DNA from: Mucilaginibacter rubeus
GTDB lineage: Bacteria; Bacteroidota; Bacteroidia; Sphingobacteriales; Sphingobacteriaceae
Direction: 5' to 3'
Length of the DNA stretch: 64,000 nt
Assembly: GCF_014643835.1 (NCBI RefSeq)
Contig: NZ_BMKD01000004.1
Coordinates: forward strand, 124,001 to 188,000
Within the stretch, counting starts at the first letter, position 1, and each line of letters opens with the position of its first letter. Under the pieces are notes generated by a model. It was given only the letters and a program-made list of their open reading frames with translations, was not told the DNA's origin and ran no database searches. Position numbers and translations under genes: made by a program. Of this stretch, positions 8,831 to 18,818 are shown piece after piece.

Positions 8831-9095
8831 GTATATAATAATGCTTCCGTAATATCAGGGCCCATTATTATACTGTTGAACAATGCTATCAGGTATAAAG
8901 TTGGTATTTATTGTTCAATATGCAAACTTATATTTTATCTGATTATTTTGAACATAAACCATGTACCAGGCAACAAGCCTTTTTCAAAAGCAAAATCCAT
9001 TTAATACCCTCAACATTAGCATAAAATTGTTATTATTGCAGTTTGAACGTTAAAAACTACTATTTAGGTGGATTTAGCGGATTTTCATTGTTAAC

Positions 9096-10001
9096 ATGCA
9101 TAAATATTATCTTACTCATCTGCAGGAATTAGAATCAGAGGCCATTTACGTTATCAGGGAAGTGGTTGCACAATTTGATCGTCCTGCCATCCTGTTTTCG
9201 GGCGGGAAAGACTCTATTGTTGTAACACACCTGGCAAAAAAGGCATTCTGGCCCGCTAAAATCCCAATGCCCCTAATCCATATTGATACCGGTCATAACT
9301 TTCCCGAAACTATGGAGTTTAGGGATAAGCTGGTTGAAAACCTTGGCGTACAACTTATTGTAGGCTCAGTTCAGGAATCAATTAACAAAGGCCGCGCAGT
9401 TGAGGAAAGCGGTATCAACGCCAGCCGCAACGAATTGCAGATAGTAACCCTGCTTGATACCATCGAAAGCAATAAGATTGATGCCGCTATCGGCGGTGCG
9501 CGCCGTGATGAAGAAAAGGCCCGTGCTAAAGAACGTTTCTTCAGTCACCGCGATGAGTTTGGCCAGTGGGATCCTAAAAACCAACGCCCCGAGCTCTGGA
9601 ATATCTTTAACGGCCGCAAGCGCATGGGCGAACACTTCCGTGTGTTCCCGATCAGTAACTGGACCGAAATGGATATCTGGAACTACATTCTGCAAGAAAA
9701 TATAGCCATACCTTCATTATACTTTGCACATCAGCGTAACGCGGTTTACCGCGATAATACCTGGCTGCCTGCTTCAGAATTCTTACAGCTTAGGGAGGGT
9801 GAAACTATCGAAAACAAACTCATGCGTTTTCGTACCCTGGGCGATATCACCATCACCGGCGGTATCGAATCAGACGCCGATACACTGGAGAAGATAGTTG
9901 CTGAAGTATCAGCAACCCGCAGCACCGAACGCGGTAACCGAAGTGACGATAAACGCTCGGATACCTCAATGGAAGACAGGAAAAAACAAGGTTATTTTTA
10001 A
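9096..10001 (+). CDS. cysD: Sulfate adenylyltransferase subunit 2
   Basis: Catalytic ATP-sulfurylase subunit; forms adenosine 5'-phosphosulfate from sulfate and ATP for assimilation or sulfation. The 301-residue protein has the PP-loop FSGGKDSIVV at about residues 33-42, DTGHNFPETMEFRD, GGARRDEEKARAKER and the C-terminal SDDKRSDTSMEDRKKQGYF typical of CysD. It is followed after 10 bases by cysN, so the two form one operon. Neither APS kinase nor PAPS reductase is in the window. Confidence 0.96.
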   Translation: MHKYYLTHLQELESEAIYVIREVVAQFDRPAILFSGGKDSIVVTHLAKKAFWPAKIPMPLIHIDTGHNFPETMEFRDKLVENLGVQLIVGSVQESINKGRAVEESGINASRNELQIVTLLDTIESNKIDAAIGGARRDEEKARAKERFFSHRDEFGQWDPKNQRPELWNIFNGRKRMGEHFRVFPISNWTEMDIWNYILQENIAIPSLYFAHQRNAVYRDNTWLPASEFLQLREGETIENKLMRFRTLGDITITGGIESDADTLEKIVAEVSATRSTERGNRSDDKRSDTSMEDRKKQGYF

Positions 10002-10011
10002 ATTTGATTCA

Positions 10012-11298
10012 ATGAGCCTTCAGGCAGTCAAGCCCGGAGCAAAACATACCACCACAATGGAATTATTACGTTTTACTACAGCAGGTAGTGTTGACGATGG
10101 GAAAAGCACCCTTATAGGACGCTTGCTATACGATTCGAAATCCATCTTTGAAGACCAGATGGAGGCTGTAAAACAATCGAGCGAACGAAAAGGGCTTCAG
10201 CATGTTGATCTTTCATTATTAACTGATGGTTTACGTTCGGAGCGTGAGCAGGGCATTACCATTGACGTGGCCTATCGCTATTTTGCCACACCCAAACGTA
10301 AATTTATTATAGCCGATACCCCCGGCCATATCCAGTATACCCGCAACATGGTTACCGGCGCTTCAACCGCAAACCTTGCCCTGGTGCTTATTGATGCCCG
10401 CAAAGGTGTGGTTGAGCAAACCTGCCGCCACTCGTTTATTGCATCACTATTAAAAATACCACACATTATTGTTTGTGTAAACAAAATGGACTTGGTTGAT
10501 TACAGCGAAGAGGCTTTTAACAAAGTAGTTGAACAATATGAAGCTTTTGCAGCAAAAATTGATGTCACCGATATCCGTTTTGTACCTATCAGTGCTTTAG
10601 CTGGTGACAATGTGGTTAACGATTCGGAAAACATGCCATGGTACAAAGGCGAAAGCCTGTTACATACACTGGAGACTATTCATATTGCCAGTGATGAAAA
10701 CCACTCTGATGCCCGCTTCCCGGTGCAAACAGTGATCCGTCCTCATGCGGCTGAATATCATGATTACCGCGGTTATGCCGGCCGGATAGCAGGCGGCATT
10801 TTCAGGCCTGGCGATAAGATCACTGTATTGCCGTCAGGGCTAACATCGGCTATAAAATCTATCGATACCTATTCGGGTCCGGTTGAGGAAGCTTTTGCAC
10901 CAATGTCGGTTTCCATTACTTTGGAGGATGATATTGATGTAAGCCGCGGCGATATGATTGTAAAAGATGACAGCGAACCGCAGGTGAGCCAGGACCTTGA
11001 CGCCATGATTTGCTGGATGGCAACCCGCAGCCCGCGCCCAGGTGCTAAATATCACCTCAAAACCACCACCCGCGAGGTAATGTCGATCATTAAGGAAGTT
11101 TATTATAAACTTGATATCAATACGCTTGAAAAGCAGGAAGAAAATACTGATATTAAGATGAACGAAATGGTGAAGATCCGTTTACGCACCACTCAACCCG
11201 TAGTGTTTGACGAGTATCGCAAAAACCGTATTACCGGCTCATTGATCCTGGTTGATGAATCAACTAATGAAACGGTAGCAGCTGGGACATTCCTGTAA
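10012..11298 (+). CDS. cysN: Sulfate adenylyltransferase subunit 1 (GTPase)
   Basis: Regulatory GTPase subunit that drives APS formation with CysD. EF-Tu-like domain with GSVDDGKSTLIGRLLYD, the DTPGHIQYTRNM switch II region and VCVNKMDLVDY (NKxD). I chose the ATG at 10012, just after the cysD stop (428 residues); the open frame extends back into cysD but that part is a shadow. A second ATG at 10057 (MELLRFTTAGS) matches the usual N-terminus of many homologues and may be the true start (413 residues). No fused CysC kinase domain. A terminator hairpin follows. Confidence 0.94.
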   Translation: MSLQAVKPGAKHTTTMELLRFTTAGSVDDGKSTLIGRLLYDSKSIFEDQMEAVKQSSERKGLQHVDLSLLTDGLRSEREQGITIDVAYRYFATPKRKFIIADTPGHIQYTRNMVTGASTANLALVLIDARKGVVEQTCRHSFIASLLKIPHIIVCVNKMDLVDYSEEAFNKVVEQYEAFAAKIDVTDIRFVPISALAGDNVVNDSENMPWYKGESLLHTLETIHIASDENHSDARFPVQTVIRPHAAEYHDYRGYAGRIAGGIFRPGDKITVLPSGLTSAIKSIDTYSGPVEEAFAPMSVSITLEDDIDVSRGDMIVKDDSEPQVSQDLDAMICWMATRSPRPGAKYHLKTTTREVMSIIKEVYYKLDINTLEKQEENTDIKMNEMVKIRLRTTQPVVFDEYRKNRITGSLILVDESTNETVAAGTFL

Positions 11299-11320
11299 GC
11301 TATTTGGGGAAAAACTAAAA

Positions 11321-11360
11321 AATGCCAGGTTTGTAAGAAAAGCCTGGCATTTTATTTTTT
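11321..11360. terminator. Bidirectional terminator between cysN and rfbD
   Basis: Stem AATGCCAGG (11321-11329) with CCTGGCATT (11343-11351), followed by a T-rich run on the plus strand and preceded by an A-run that serves the minus strand. It ends cysN and also rfbD, whose stop is at 11375. Confidence 0.8.
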
Positions 11361-11374
11361 TTAAAACTCATTGT

Positions 11375-12238
11375 TTATTGTGCGGCAGCCAATTTTTTAA
11401 TACAAGCTTTTAAGCTGTCGCGCCAGTAAGGGATCTCTATATTAAACGTAGCTTTGATCTTAGCCTTATCCAGTACCGAATATGCCGGTCGTTGCGCATT
11501 CGTTGGATATTCTGATGTGCGTATTGGGAGTACTTTAACATCAGTACCTGAAATATCAAAGATGCCTTTGGCAAAGTCATACCATGAGGTTACCCCTTCA
11601 TTGCTGTAATGATAAATACCATATGCTTTTTTGCCAGCTGTTATGATAGTTAAAATTGCTTCTGCCAGGTCAATAGCATATGTGGGTGTGCCCACCTGGT
11701 CTGCAATCACCTTAAGCTCATCACGGTCGGCCCCAAGCCTTAGCATGGTTTTTACAAAATTGTTGCCATACTCGGAGTATAGCCAGCTTGTACGAATTGT
11801 ATAGTGTTCATCAAGAATTTCCGCAATTGCCTGTTCTCCCTCCAGTTTGGTAAGGCCATATACACTGATAGGCTCAGCAATGGCTTCTTCTGTGAGTGGC
11901 AATGCCACGTCTCCCTTAAAAATAAAATCAGTTGAGATCTGCACAAGGGTAGCACCATATGCTTTACAATGCCTGGCAAGATTTGCGGCCCCGGTTTTAT
12001 TGATCGCCCGGGCCAGGTCAACTTCGTCTTCCGCTTTATCAACAGCGGTATAAGCAGCGCAATTGATAGCAAACGTTGGTTTATATTTTTCAAAAACAAT
12101 ATCGAGCAAATCGTCCCGCAAAATGTCTGCCTCTTCTTCGGGCAGGAAATGGATATAATCTATTTTCCTTTCGCCTGCAACTTTCTTTAAGCAGTTACCC
12201 AATTGTCCTGATGCTCCAAATACGATGATATTTTGCAT
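11375..12238 (-). CDS. rfbD: dTDP-4-dehydrorhamnose reductase
   Basis: Last step of dTDP-L-rhamnose synthesis, an NADPH-dependent reductase of the extended SDR fold. The 287 residues show IIVFGASGQLGNCLKK (Rossmann glycine motif), NCAAYTAVDKAEDE, STDFIFKG and YGLTKLEGEQ (catalytic Y-x3-K). It lies 40 bases after rfbC on the same strand, probably co-transcribed. Rhamnose may enter the polysaccharide made by the nearby locus. Confidence 0.94.
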   Translation of the reverse strand: MQNIIVFGASGQLGNCLKKVAGERKIDYIHFLPEEEADILRDDLLDIVFEKYKPTFAINCAAYTAVDKAEDEVDLARAINKTGAANLARHCKAYGATLVQISTDFIFKGDVALPLTEEAIAEPISVYGLTKLEGEQAIAEILDEHYTIRTSWLYSEYGNNFVKTMLRLGADRDELKVIADQVGTPTYAIDLAEAILTIITAGKKAYGIYHYSNEGVTSWYDFAKGIFDISGTDVKVLPIRTSEYPTNAQRPAYSVLDKAKIKATFNIEIPYWRDSLKACIKKLAAAQ

Positions 12239-12278
12239 TTTTTAGAAGTGTTATTTTTTGATTAAACCAGGATAAAAA

Positions 12279-12833
12279 TTAGAACCCAAAATCAGGAGCA
12301 TCCTTTAAAAAGGGCAGTTCAAGGTCTTTGTCCGATACCAGCACATCGCTCCCGCTGAGCTGCCAATCAATATTTAAATCAGGATCGGCATAATGCAGAC
12401 CACTTTCTGACTCTTTGTTATAGTAGTTATCACATTTATACTGGAATACAGCTTCATCGCTCAATACAATAAAGCCATGGGCAAATCCACGGGGAATAAA
12501 AAATTGCTCGTTATTCTGTTCGGTTAAATGCACTCCATGATATTGCCCATAAGTTGCCGATCCCTTGCGCAGGTCGACAGCTACGTCTAATACTTCGCCT
12601 TTGGTTACCCTAACCAACTTAGCTTGCGAAAACCGACCTTTTTGCAAGTGCAGGCCACGTAATACACCTTTAGTTGAATAGGATTGATTATCCTGTACAA
12701 AATTGACATTGAAGCCCGTAGCATCAGCAAACCGCTGTTGATTAAACGATTCAAAAAAATAACCGCGGTCATCATTAAAAATACGTGGTTTTATTAATAA
12801 ACATCCCTCAAGCGGGGTTGGTATTATAGTCAT
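12279..12833 (-). CDS. rfbC: dTDP-4-dehydrorhamnose 3,5-epimerase
   Basis: Cupin-fold double epimerase of the dTDP-rhamnose pathway, 184 residues. Visible landmarks are RGYFFESFNQQRF, VLRGLHLQKGRFSQAKLVR (catalytic His), VAVDLRKGS, FFIPRGFAHGF and the ESGLHYADPDLNIDW C-terminal motif. First gene of the rfbC-rfbD pair. A paralogue with different specificity lies at 31.9-32.4 kb within the CDP-sugar genes. Confidence 0.93.
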   Translation of the reverse strand: MTIIPTPLEGCLLIKPRIFNDDRGYFFESFNQQRFADATGFNVNFVQDNQSYSTKGVLRGLHLQKGRFSQAKLVRVTKGEVLDVAVDLRKGSATYGQYHGVHLTEQNNEQFFIPRGFAHGFIVLSDEAVFQYKCDNYYNKESESGLHYADPDLNIDWQLSGSDVLVSDKDLELPFLKDAPDFGF

Positions 12834-13241
12834 ATGTTTCCCTTATAAACACAGTAATGTGTGGTCATTATAATTTGATATAATTGACAAAACACATTAA
12901 AATTTATGCAATATTAACTAATAGATCTATAATCAAAGCCGATAATCATTCAAAAAGTCTTTTAACGGCTTAAATAAAACCCTGGTTACATCAATAATAG
13001 TTATACTTCTTACGATGGCAAAAAACTTAAGTTTCTCATTATAGCAAAATTATGCAGCCGCAAATGTTAAAAAAAGTAATTCAAGTTACGTTAATTTGCA
13101 CCTTCTTCTTAATCAGGCTACAGTGGATTGCACGAAATACTTAAATAACATTCATAATTAATTCATACAAAAATCGTTTATTACGTCTTAAATAAAGGCA
13201 TTTACAAAAGAAAAAGGATTAACAAATAATTAATTGATAGC
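12834..13241. other. 408-base AT-rich spacer between divergent rfbC and GH10 gene
   Basis: Divergent regulatory region. Near the rfbC end there is a small palindrome (ACACAGTAATGTGT around 12851-12864). I see no convincing TAnnTTTG promoter pair, RNA gene or ORF. The GH10 ATG is preceded by GAAAAAGGATT, about 25 bases upstream. Confidence 0.4.
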
Positions 13242-14636
13242 ATGCAAATAAATAAATATCGTTCCCACATAATTATCTCATTACTTAGTCTTTTTTTGTT
13301 GTTCTTCTGTATCAATCTCTATTTCAAAGAGCGAGAGGTTCAACAACAGCGCACAGTAGCTGACCCTGAATTAAAATCAGCAGACAACGAGGTTAACTCA
13401 AAGGATGACAAATTAAGTGCAACCACACAGGAACAAAAGCAACCAGAACAAAAACAACCAGAACAAAAACCTATCCGCAATGCCATTGCAAGCCTGGCAA
13501 AAAAAGAGGATATTCAGGATAGTTCAGATCCCAGCACCCTGAAAAAACTTTTAATTAAAAAAGGCATTTATTTTGGCGATTTTTTGGGGAACGAAGATGT
13601 TGAACTCGCAGCTCCGCGTCCGGCGAACTTCTTAACACAAATTAACCAGTATTTTAATTTGTATACCGTGCCTGCCTGGTTTCATCATGTGGAACTCAAA
13701 AATGGCCAGTATGATTTTAGGGGCATTGATGAAGTTGCAGACTTTGCTGTAGCGCATGGCGCCAAAATACAAATGCAAAGCCCTGTGTGGTGGTATGTGC
13801 CTGATTGGGTAAAAAAAGGAAACTTTACGCCTGATGAGCTTAAAAATATCCTAAAAAATCATATCCAGGCTGTAATGCGCCATTATAGGGATAAATATCC
13901 GGGAGCCGTGCTTTCATGGGCCATTGTCAATGAATCGATGAGTGACAGCCCCGATTTTAATCCAAAATATTCGTTGCCAAACGGACTTAGAAGTAACTTA
14001 CCAATATGGAATGTAATTCACAAGCCCGGTTCAAATGACCCTACTGATTATATTCAATTAGCATTTGAATGGGCGCACGAAGCTGATCCTACAGCGAAAC
14101 TTTATTGGACCGAATTTAACGTTGAATACAAAGGTTTTAAAATGGACAGATGGTTTAATATCGTTAAACAACTAAAAGATAAAGGCGTTCCTATTAATGG
14201 CGTGGGTTTCCAAACTCATTTGTATCAGGGATATAACCATCCATTTAGCGAGTTAACTGAAAACATGGACAGGTTTGCAGCTATTGGCCTTACAAGCGAA
14301 ATAACTGAGTTAGACGCAATTATGTCAACTACATCACCAGTTGACCCACCTTTATTCAGGCCAACAATTATCGGTTCACCAAACCAGTTTGACTTTGATA
14401 AGCAGGGAAAATTATTTGCCGGCGTAATTTCAGCCTGCATCAAGGCCCAAAAATGTGATGCTATAATATTATGGGGCGAATGGGACCCAACCAGCTCAAC
14501 AAATACCCAATACAAAAATAAATTAACAGGAAATCCCCTTGGCAAGATGCACGCCAATATATTAGATGATAATTTGAAGCCTAAACCAGCGGTTGCCGCT
14601 ATGGTTAATGCTGCCCGGCAACTCATATCTAAATAA
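13242..14636 (+). CDS. Membrane-anchored GH10 endo-xylanase-like hydrolase
   Basis: A 464-residue protein with a short basic N-terminus, one hydrophobic segment (about residues 10-27, signal anchor), a linker with repeated EQKQP units (residues ~63-77) and a GH10 barrel from ~105 on. Catalytic residues are recognisable: acid/base Glu near 231 in WAIVNES (usual form WDVVNE) and nucleophile Glu near 356 in ITELD; WWYVPDWV lies in the substrate cleft. It is on the opposite strand at the edge of the polysaccharide locus and ends in a strong terminator. It may trim or release the exported polymer; true xylanase activity is not assured. Confidence 0.85.
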   Translation: MQINKYRSHIIISLLSLFLLFFCINLYFKEREVQQQRTVADPELKSADNEVNSKDDKLSATTQEQKQPEQKQPEQKPIRNAIASLAKKEDIQDSSDPSTLKKLLIKKGIYFGDFLGNEDVELAAPRPANFLTQINQYFNLYTVPAWFHHVELKNGQYDFRGIDEVADFAVAHGAKIQMQSPVWWYVPDWVKKGNFTPDELKNILKNHIQAVMRHYRDKYPGAVLSWAIVNESMSDSPDFNPKYSLPNGLRSNLPIWNVIHKPGSNDPTDYIQLAFEWAHEADPTAKLYWTEFNVEYKGFKMDRWFNIVKQLKDKGVPINGVGFQTHLYQGYNHPFSELTENMDRFAAIGLTSEITELDAIMSTTSPVDPPLFRPTIIGSPNQFDFDKQGKLFAGVISACIKAQKCDAIILWGEWDPTSSTNTQYKNKLTGNPLGKMHANILDDNLKPKPAVAAMVNAARQLISK

Positions 14637-14647
14637 CTTATTACCTC

Positions 14648-14677
14648 AAAACGCCTCACGGTTTCGTGAGGCGTTTT
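14648..14677 (+). terminator. Terminator after the GH10 gene
   Basis: Perfect 13-base stem AAAACGCCTCACG (14648-14660) with its complement (14665-14677), loop GTTT, ending in TTTT. It begins 11 bases after the stop codon. Confidence 0.85.
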
Positions 14678-14745
14678 AGCAAATTTTGGAGACATTATTA
14701 TATAATCGCCATCCTAATGGGGAGCCCCGAAAGCCCAAAATCTTC

Positions 14746-14784
14746 AAAAAAAAGTTTGCCTTGTAAAAAGGCAAACTTTTTTTT
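14746..14784. terminator. Second hairpin, terminator of the polysaccharide operon
   Basis: A 15-base perfect stem (14746-14760 with 14770-14784) flanked by an A-run on the left and a T-run on the right, so it works on both strands. On the minus strand it lies 55 bases beyond the fcl stop and probably ends the long polysaccharide transcript. Confidence 0.8.
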
Positions 14785-14838
14785 GAAATAACTGCCGCAA
14801 GCGGCATATAGTTAAAGCGCGTTATAAAACGGAATCAT

Positions 14839-15783
14839 TTAACGTTGAGCAAATTCACCCTCTTTGCTCAAAAAATCCTGGTAAGCAAATTTAATTCCAT
14901 CTTCCAGGCCGGTATGATATTTCCACCCAGCTTCACTCAACTTGGTTACATCCATTAATTTTCTTGGTGTACCATCTGGTTTAGAAACATCGAACGTAAT
15001 CTCTCCTTCATAACCGATAATTTTTTTAACAAGCAATGCCAAATCTTTTATAGATATATCCTCACCCGTGCCAATGTTAACAAGACCGGGTTCATTATAG
15101 TTCTCCATTAAATAATAGCATGCTTCGGCAAGGTCATCGGCAAATAAAAATTCCCGTTTCGGAGAACCCGTTCCCCAAATGGTTACAAACGGCGCTTCCT
15201 GCTCTTTGGCTTCATGAAACCTACGTATCAGTGCCGGCAAAACATGCGAATTTTGAGGATGGTAATTATCATTAAACCCGTATAAATTTGTAGGCATAAC
15301 TGATATGTAATTACAGCCATATTGAGCCCTGTATGCATCGCACATCTTTATTCCGGCAATTTTTGCAACTGCATAAGGCTCATTCGTTTCTTCCAACAAA
15401 CCCGTTAATAAGTAATCTTCTTTTAATGGTTGAGGAGCAAGTTTAGGATAAATACAACTTGAACCAAGAAACATCAGCTTTTTTACATCATTCAAGTATG
15501 ATTGATGGATGATGTTGTTTTGTATTTGCAGATTATCGTACAAAAACTCGGCGCGGTAAACATTATTGGCTACAATACCTCCTACTTTTGCTGCAGCCAA
15601 AAAAACGTAATCTGGTTTTTCCTGTTCAAAAAAATCAGCTACCGCTTTTTGGTCTCTTAGATCAAGTGCAGATGAACTACGGGTAACAAAGTTAGTAAAA
15701 CCCTCCTTTTCGAGCTTTCGCTGAATGGCTGAACCAACCATCCCCCTGTGACCGGCGATGTATATTTTACTTGATTTATCCAT
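14839..15783 (-). CDS. fcl: GDP-L-fucose synthase
   Basis: Bifunctional 3,5-epimerase/4-reductase that converts GDP-4-keto-6-deoxymannose to GDP-L-fucose. The protein shows [37 protein letters not shown], and [13 protein letters not shown] with the catalytic Tyr/Lys. I start it at the ATG at 15783 (314 residues); an upstream TTG would extend it three codons into gmd. It directly follows gmd with about 1 base between genes. This pair is the last of the minus-strand polysaccharide genes. Confidence 0.95.
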   Translation of the reverse strand: MDKSSKIYIAGHRGMVGSAIQRKLEKEGFTNFVTRSSSALDLRDQKAVADFFEQEKPDYVFLAAAKVGGIVANNVYRAEFLYDNLQIQNNIIHQSYLNDVKKLMFLGSSCIYPKLAPQPLKEDYLLTGLLEETNEPYAVAKIAGIKMCDAYRAQYGCNYISVMPTNLYGFNDNYHPQNSHVLPALIRRFHEAKEQEAPFVTIWGTGSPKREFLFADDLAEACYYLMENYNEPGLVNIGTGEDISIKDLALLVKKIIGYEGEITFDVSKPDGTPRKLMDVTKLSEAGWKYHTGLEDGIKFAYQDFLSKEGEFAQR

Positions 15784-15784
15784 A

Positions 15785-16900
15785 TTATTCAAATTGGTTT
15801 TTAATGCTGTATCCTGATTCTTTCAATAACTTTTCCCTTCTGAATAAATCCACATCAGCCGCAACCATTTCTTTAACCAATCCCTGCAGGTCATATTTAG
15901 GAGCCCAACCTAATTTTGTTTTAGATTTTGTTGGATCGCCGATAAGTAAATCAACTTCTGTCGGGCGGAAATACGCTTTGTCGACCGCTACTACTTCCTT
16001 ACCAATTTCGATCTGAAAATCAGGGTTATTACAGCTAACAACATATCCAACTTCGTTAACACCTTCACCTTTAAATTCAATCTCGATACCAACTTCGGCA
16101 AATGCCAGCCTTACAAATTCGCGAACCCTGGTAGTTACCCCAGTGGCGATAACATAGTCTTCAGCAACTTCCTGCTGTAATATAAGGTACATGGCCTCCA
16201 CATAATCCTTAGCATGTCCCCAGTCCCTTTGAGCATCCAAATTGCCCAGAAATAATTTATCCTGTAACCCCATAGCAATTTTTGCAGTTGCGCGGGTAAT
16301 TTTACGGGTCACAAAAGTTTCACCACGCAATGGGCTTTCATGATTAAATAAAATACCGTTGCAGGCGTAAATTCCGTAAGCTTCCCTATAGTTTACAGTT
16401 ATCCAATACGCATACATTTTTGCAACTGCATACGGAGAACGAGGGTAAAATGGAGTGGTTTCTGATTGAGGAACTGCTTGTACCAGTCCATAAAGTTCAG
16501 ATGTTGAAGCCTGGTATATCTTGGTTTTCTTTTCAAGCCCTAAAATCCGGATTGCTTCAAGCAATCTTAAAGTACCAATACCATCAGCATTAGCTGTATA
16601 CTCGGGAGTATCAAAGCTAACCTTAACATGCGACATAGCCCCAAGATTATAGATCTCATCGGGCTGTACTTGCTGAATAATGCGGATAAGGTTAGTACTG
16701 TCGCTAAGATCACCATAATGTAGGATCATATTTTTATTATCATCGTGCGGATCCTGATATAAATGGTCAATCCTATCTGTATTAAATAACGAGCTGCGGC
16801 GTTTTATACCGTGTACCACGTATCCTTTTGACAATAGTAGTTCGGTTAGATAGGCACCGTCCTGGCCTGTTATCCCTGTGATTAAAGCAATTTTCTTCAT
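15785..16900 (-). CDS. gmd: GDP-mannose 4,6-dehydratase
   Basis: Converts GDP-mannose (from manC at 5.9 kb) to GDP-4-keto-6-deoxymannose, the substrate of fcl. The 371 residues have the NADP motif [39 protein letters not shown] and [12 protein letters not shown] with the catalytic Y-x3-K, then [16 protein letters not shown]. Length and motifs are normal. A 103-base spacer separates it from the upstream WecG-like gene. Confidence 0.96.
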   Translation of the reverse strand: MKKIALITGITGQDGAYLTELLLSKGYVVHGIKRRSSLFNTDRIDHLYQDPHDDNKNMILHYGDLSDSTNLIRIIQQVQPDEIYNLGAMSHVKVSFDTPEYTANADGIGTLRLLEAIRILGLEKKTKIYQASTSELYGLVQAVPQSETTPFYPRSPYAVAKMYAYWITVNYREAYGIYACNGILFNHESPLRGETFVTRKITRATAKIAMGLQDKLFLGNLDAQRDWGHAKDYVEAMYLILQQEVAEDYVIATGVTTRVREFVRLAFAEVGIEIEFKGEGVNEVGYVVSCNNPDFQIEIGKEVVAVDKAYFRPTEVDLLIGDPTKSKTKLGWAPKYDLQGLVKEMVAADVDLFRREKLLKESGYSIKNQFE

Positions 16901-17003
16901 TATATTTTCTTTTATTAAATACTACAAACGGAACCTCTATTTCAAATAATTTCTGTTAGGCAACTATTACTTAAAATTAAACAGTTAAGCAAAAAGAAGC
17001 CGG

Positions 17004-17750
17004 CTACGAAGGAATAACCCTCCTTTTAAATTTGATCATAAATATTTCGTACAAAAAAATCGGCCCATAATATAAGTAACGTCTCCATAAGCGCCTTGGC
17101 TCCTTCAATAATCTCAGCAGCCATTCCATTCCCAGGTTAATTGCAAGCTTACCTGGTCGTTTTACTGTTCCTGCATAAAAATCAAATACTGCCCCTATCG
17201 AGCAAATTACATTTGCATCAATTTGATCTTTTAAAGCATAGGCCCATTTTTCCTGTTTTGGGGCTGTCATACCAACAAATAGTACATCCGGCTTAAAATC
17301 ATTTATGGCTTTAAGCATTTCCTTATTATCGCTGTCGCTAAATTGCGGTTTATACGGGGGCGAATATGACCCAACTTTAATATTAGGATACTCATCATTT
17401 ACCCGCTTTATGATTTTTCCTAAAGTTTCATCTGTTGCACCGAGATAGAAACATGAACCATTATTCAAATTTGCCTCATTTAACAAATAGCTATGTATAT
17501 CGGCTCCTGCAATTTTCTTTATTCGTTTCCCGGTCAGCAATCTTGTAGCCCAAACAATAGCAACACCGTCGGGCAGCAGTATTTCAGATTTTTTAAGAGA
17601 TTCTTTAAAATCAACATCTTCTTTAGCAATACAATATGAATATTGATTAATGGTTGAAATTAAGGCTTTCTCTTTTATAGAAACCTTATTCAATGAGTCA
17701 GCATAAACAGTATAGCCAAGACAACTTATAGTGTTGAATATATTTTTCAT
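17004..17750 (-). CDS. WecG/TagA/CpsF family glycosyltransferase (GT26)
   Basis: 248 residues with the family landmarks: LLPDGVAIVWATRLL, KKIAGADIHSYLL, FYLGATDET and the signature FVGMTAPKQEKWAY, then CSIGAVFDFYAGTVKRPG. GT26 enzymes transfer ManNAc(A), glucose or similar from a nucleotide sugar to an undecaprenyl-linked acceptor on the cytosolic membrane face, usually the second sugar of a repeat unit. The C-terminal basic and aromatic region (RLWRRYLYYGPIFLYEIF) is typical for membrane association. Donor unknown. Confidence 0.87.
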   Translation of the reverse strand: MKNIFNTISCLGYTVYADSLNKVSIKEKALISTINQYSYCIAKEDVDFKESLKKSEILLPDGVAIVWATRLLTGKRIKKIAGADIHSYLLNEANLNNGSCFYLGATDETLGKIIKRVNDEYPNIKVGSYSPPYKPQFSDSDNKEMLKAINDFKPDVLFVGMTAPKQEKWAYALKDQIDANVICSIGAVFDFYAGTVKRPGKLAINLGMEWLLRLLKEPRRLWRRYLYYGPIFLYEIFMIKFKRRVIPS

Positions 17751-17937
17751 ATGGTATTTATTTTCATGCAGCTAATATTTTTTATTACTAAAGGCCGCCT
17801 TTTTTGATTAAACTTTTAACAAATTTAATTTAAAACATGGAAAATATTGAAATTAAAGCACTGTAATTTACGATAAATTATCTTTTTTGCAATTACCAAT
17901 GTAATAAATCTGTTAACTACTTATGCCCCGTAAGGTG

Positions 17938-18783
17938 TTATCCTTTATTTCTTGAGGGAAATAATGAGTAAAAATCAATTTTTTCAAATATTTGCAAATT
18001 CCCGCCAATTGTGGCATCCTTAATTATCCGTCCATCTTGCTCAAACGCCTTCCGAGACAATTTATAGGCAAATTCTTCGCTTTGCAAATCCGGCGCAAAC
18101 CATGTCATTCCAGGTTTATAATACCCTTTTATAAAATGATTGTCTTCTTTTCCTGTACTTTTAATAGTTGCCCCTGATTTCGCATTGGTATTATATGAGT
18201 GATCTTTTCCTATAATATATAGCTCGTTAAACCCCATATAAAACGCCAGCTGCATTGCCATATAAGTAACTGACTGGCCGGTACCATATCCTTGCCTGGC
18301 GATATTTGTAGAAAATTCAGGTGTTAATTTATCTTTTATAAAGTATTGATTTTTTCTTTTTGAAAACTTGTGTCTATAATCCCAATTGAAAAAACATGGC
18401 AACTGTAAATTATCATAGTCATCAATAAATTGAGATAACTGGGCTTCTATATCGATACATGCTAAATATGTAGGCGAAAAACCAGTTTCTTTTTCCATTA
18501 AATAAATCCGGTTTAAGCCTATAGTATATTCATTTTTCAATAGTGAAAAATCGATATGCTTCAAACTTGGGCCATTGGCAATTAAAAAACACCGTTTACC
18601 GGCATGTATATTTTTAAATTGCTCAATACCGCTCCTGTTTGCTTTTGTGAATGGAAAAGGGGCAGCCCAAATAACTTTTTGAGGTATATCAGCAATCCTT
18701 CTCCAAATCGCTTTACTTATCCGTGATAGGGTAACATCGCTCCTTTTCAGGGTTAATAAACGTTTAATATTTCCTAATGCCAT
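17938..18783 (-). CDS. DUF115/MptE-like putative sugar-modifying protein
   Basis: 281 residues. The key landmark is GKRCFLIANGPSLKHIDFSL near residue 62, the N-terminal signature of the DUF115/6-hydroxymethylpterin pyrophosphokinase MptE-like family, followed by TIGLNRIYL and, later, FNELYIIGKDHSYN. In bacterial polysaccharide loci this fold is often associated with glycosyl or sialyl transfer, but no activity is proven by sequence. It stands alone between two spacers of 187 bases (17751-17937) and 35 bases. A glycosyltransferase is my best guess. Confidence 0.65.
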   Translation of the reverse strand: MALGNIKRLLTLKRSDVTLSRISKAIWRRIADIPQKVIWAAPFPFTKANRSGIEQFKNIHAGKRCFLIANGPSLKHIDFSLLKNEYTIGLNRIYLMEKETGFSPTYLACIDIEAQLSQFIDDYDNLQLPCFFNWDYRHKFSKRKNQYFIKDKLTPEFSTNIARQGYGTGQSVTYMAMQLAFYMGFNELYIIGKDHSYNTNAKSGATIKSTGKEDNHFIKGYYKPGMTWFAPDLQSEEFAYKLSRKAFEQDGRIIKDATIGGNLQIFEKIDFYSLFPSRNKG

Positions 18784-18818
18784 AATGTTTGATCAAGCTG
18801 TAATTATTTTTTCAGTGC

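Noticed and set aside
9898-10011. 5' extension of cysN inside cysD
   Set aside because: The 38 extra codons are a shadow of the conserved cysD C-terminus; CysN homologues start near MELLRF or slightly before it.
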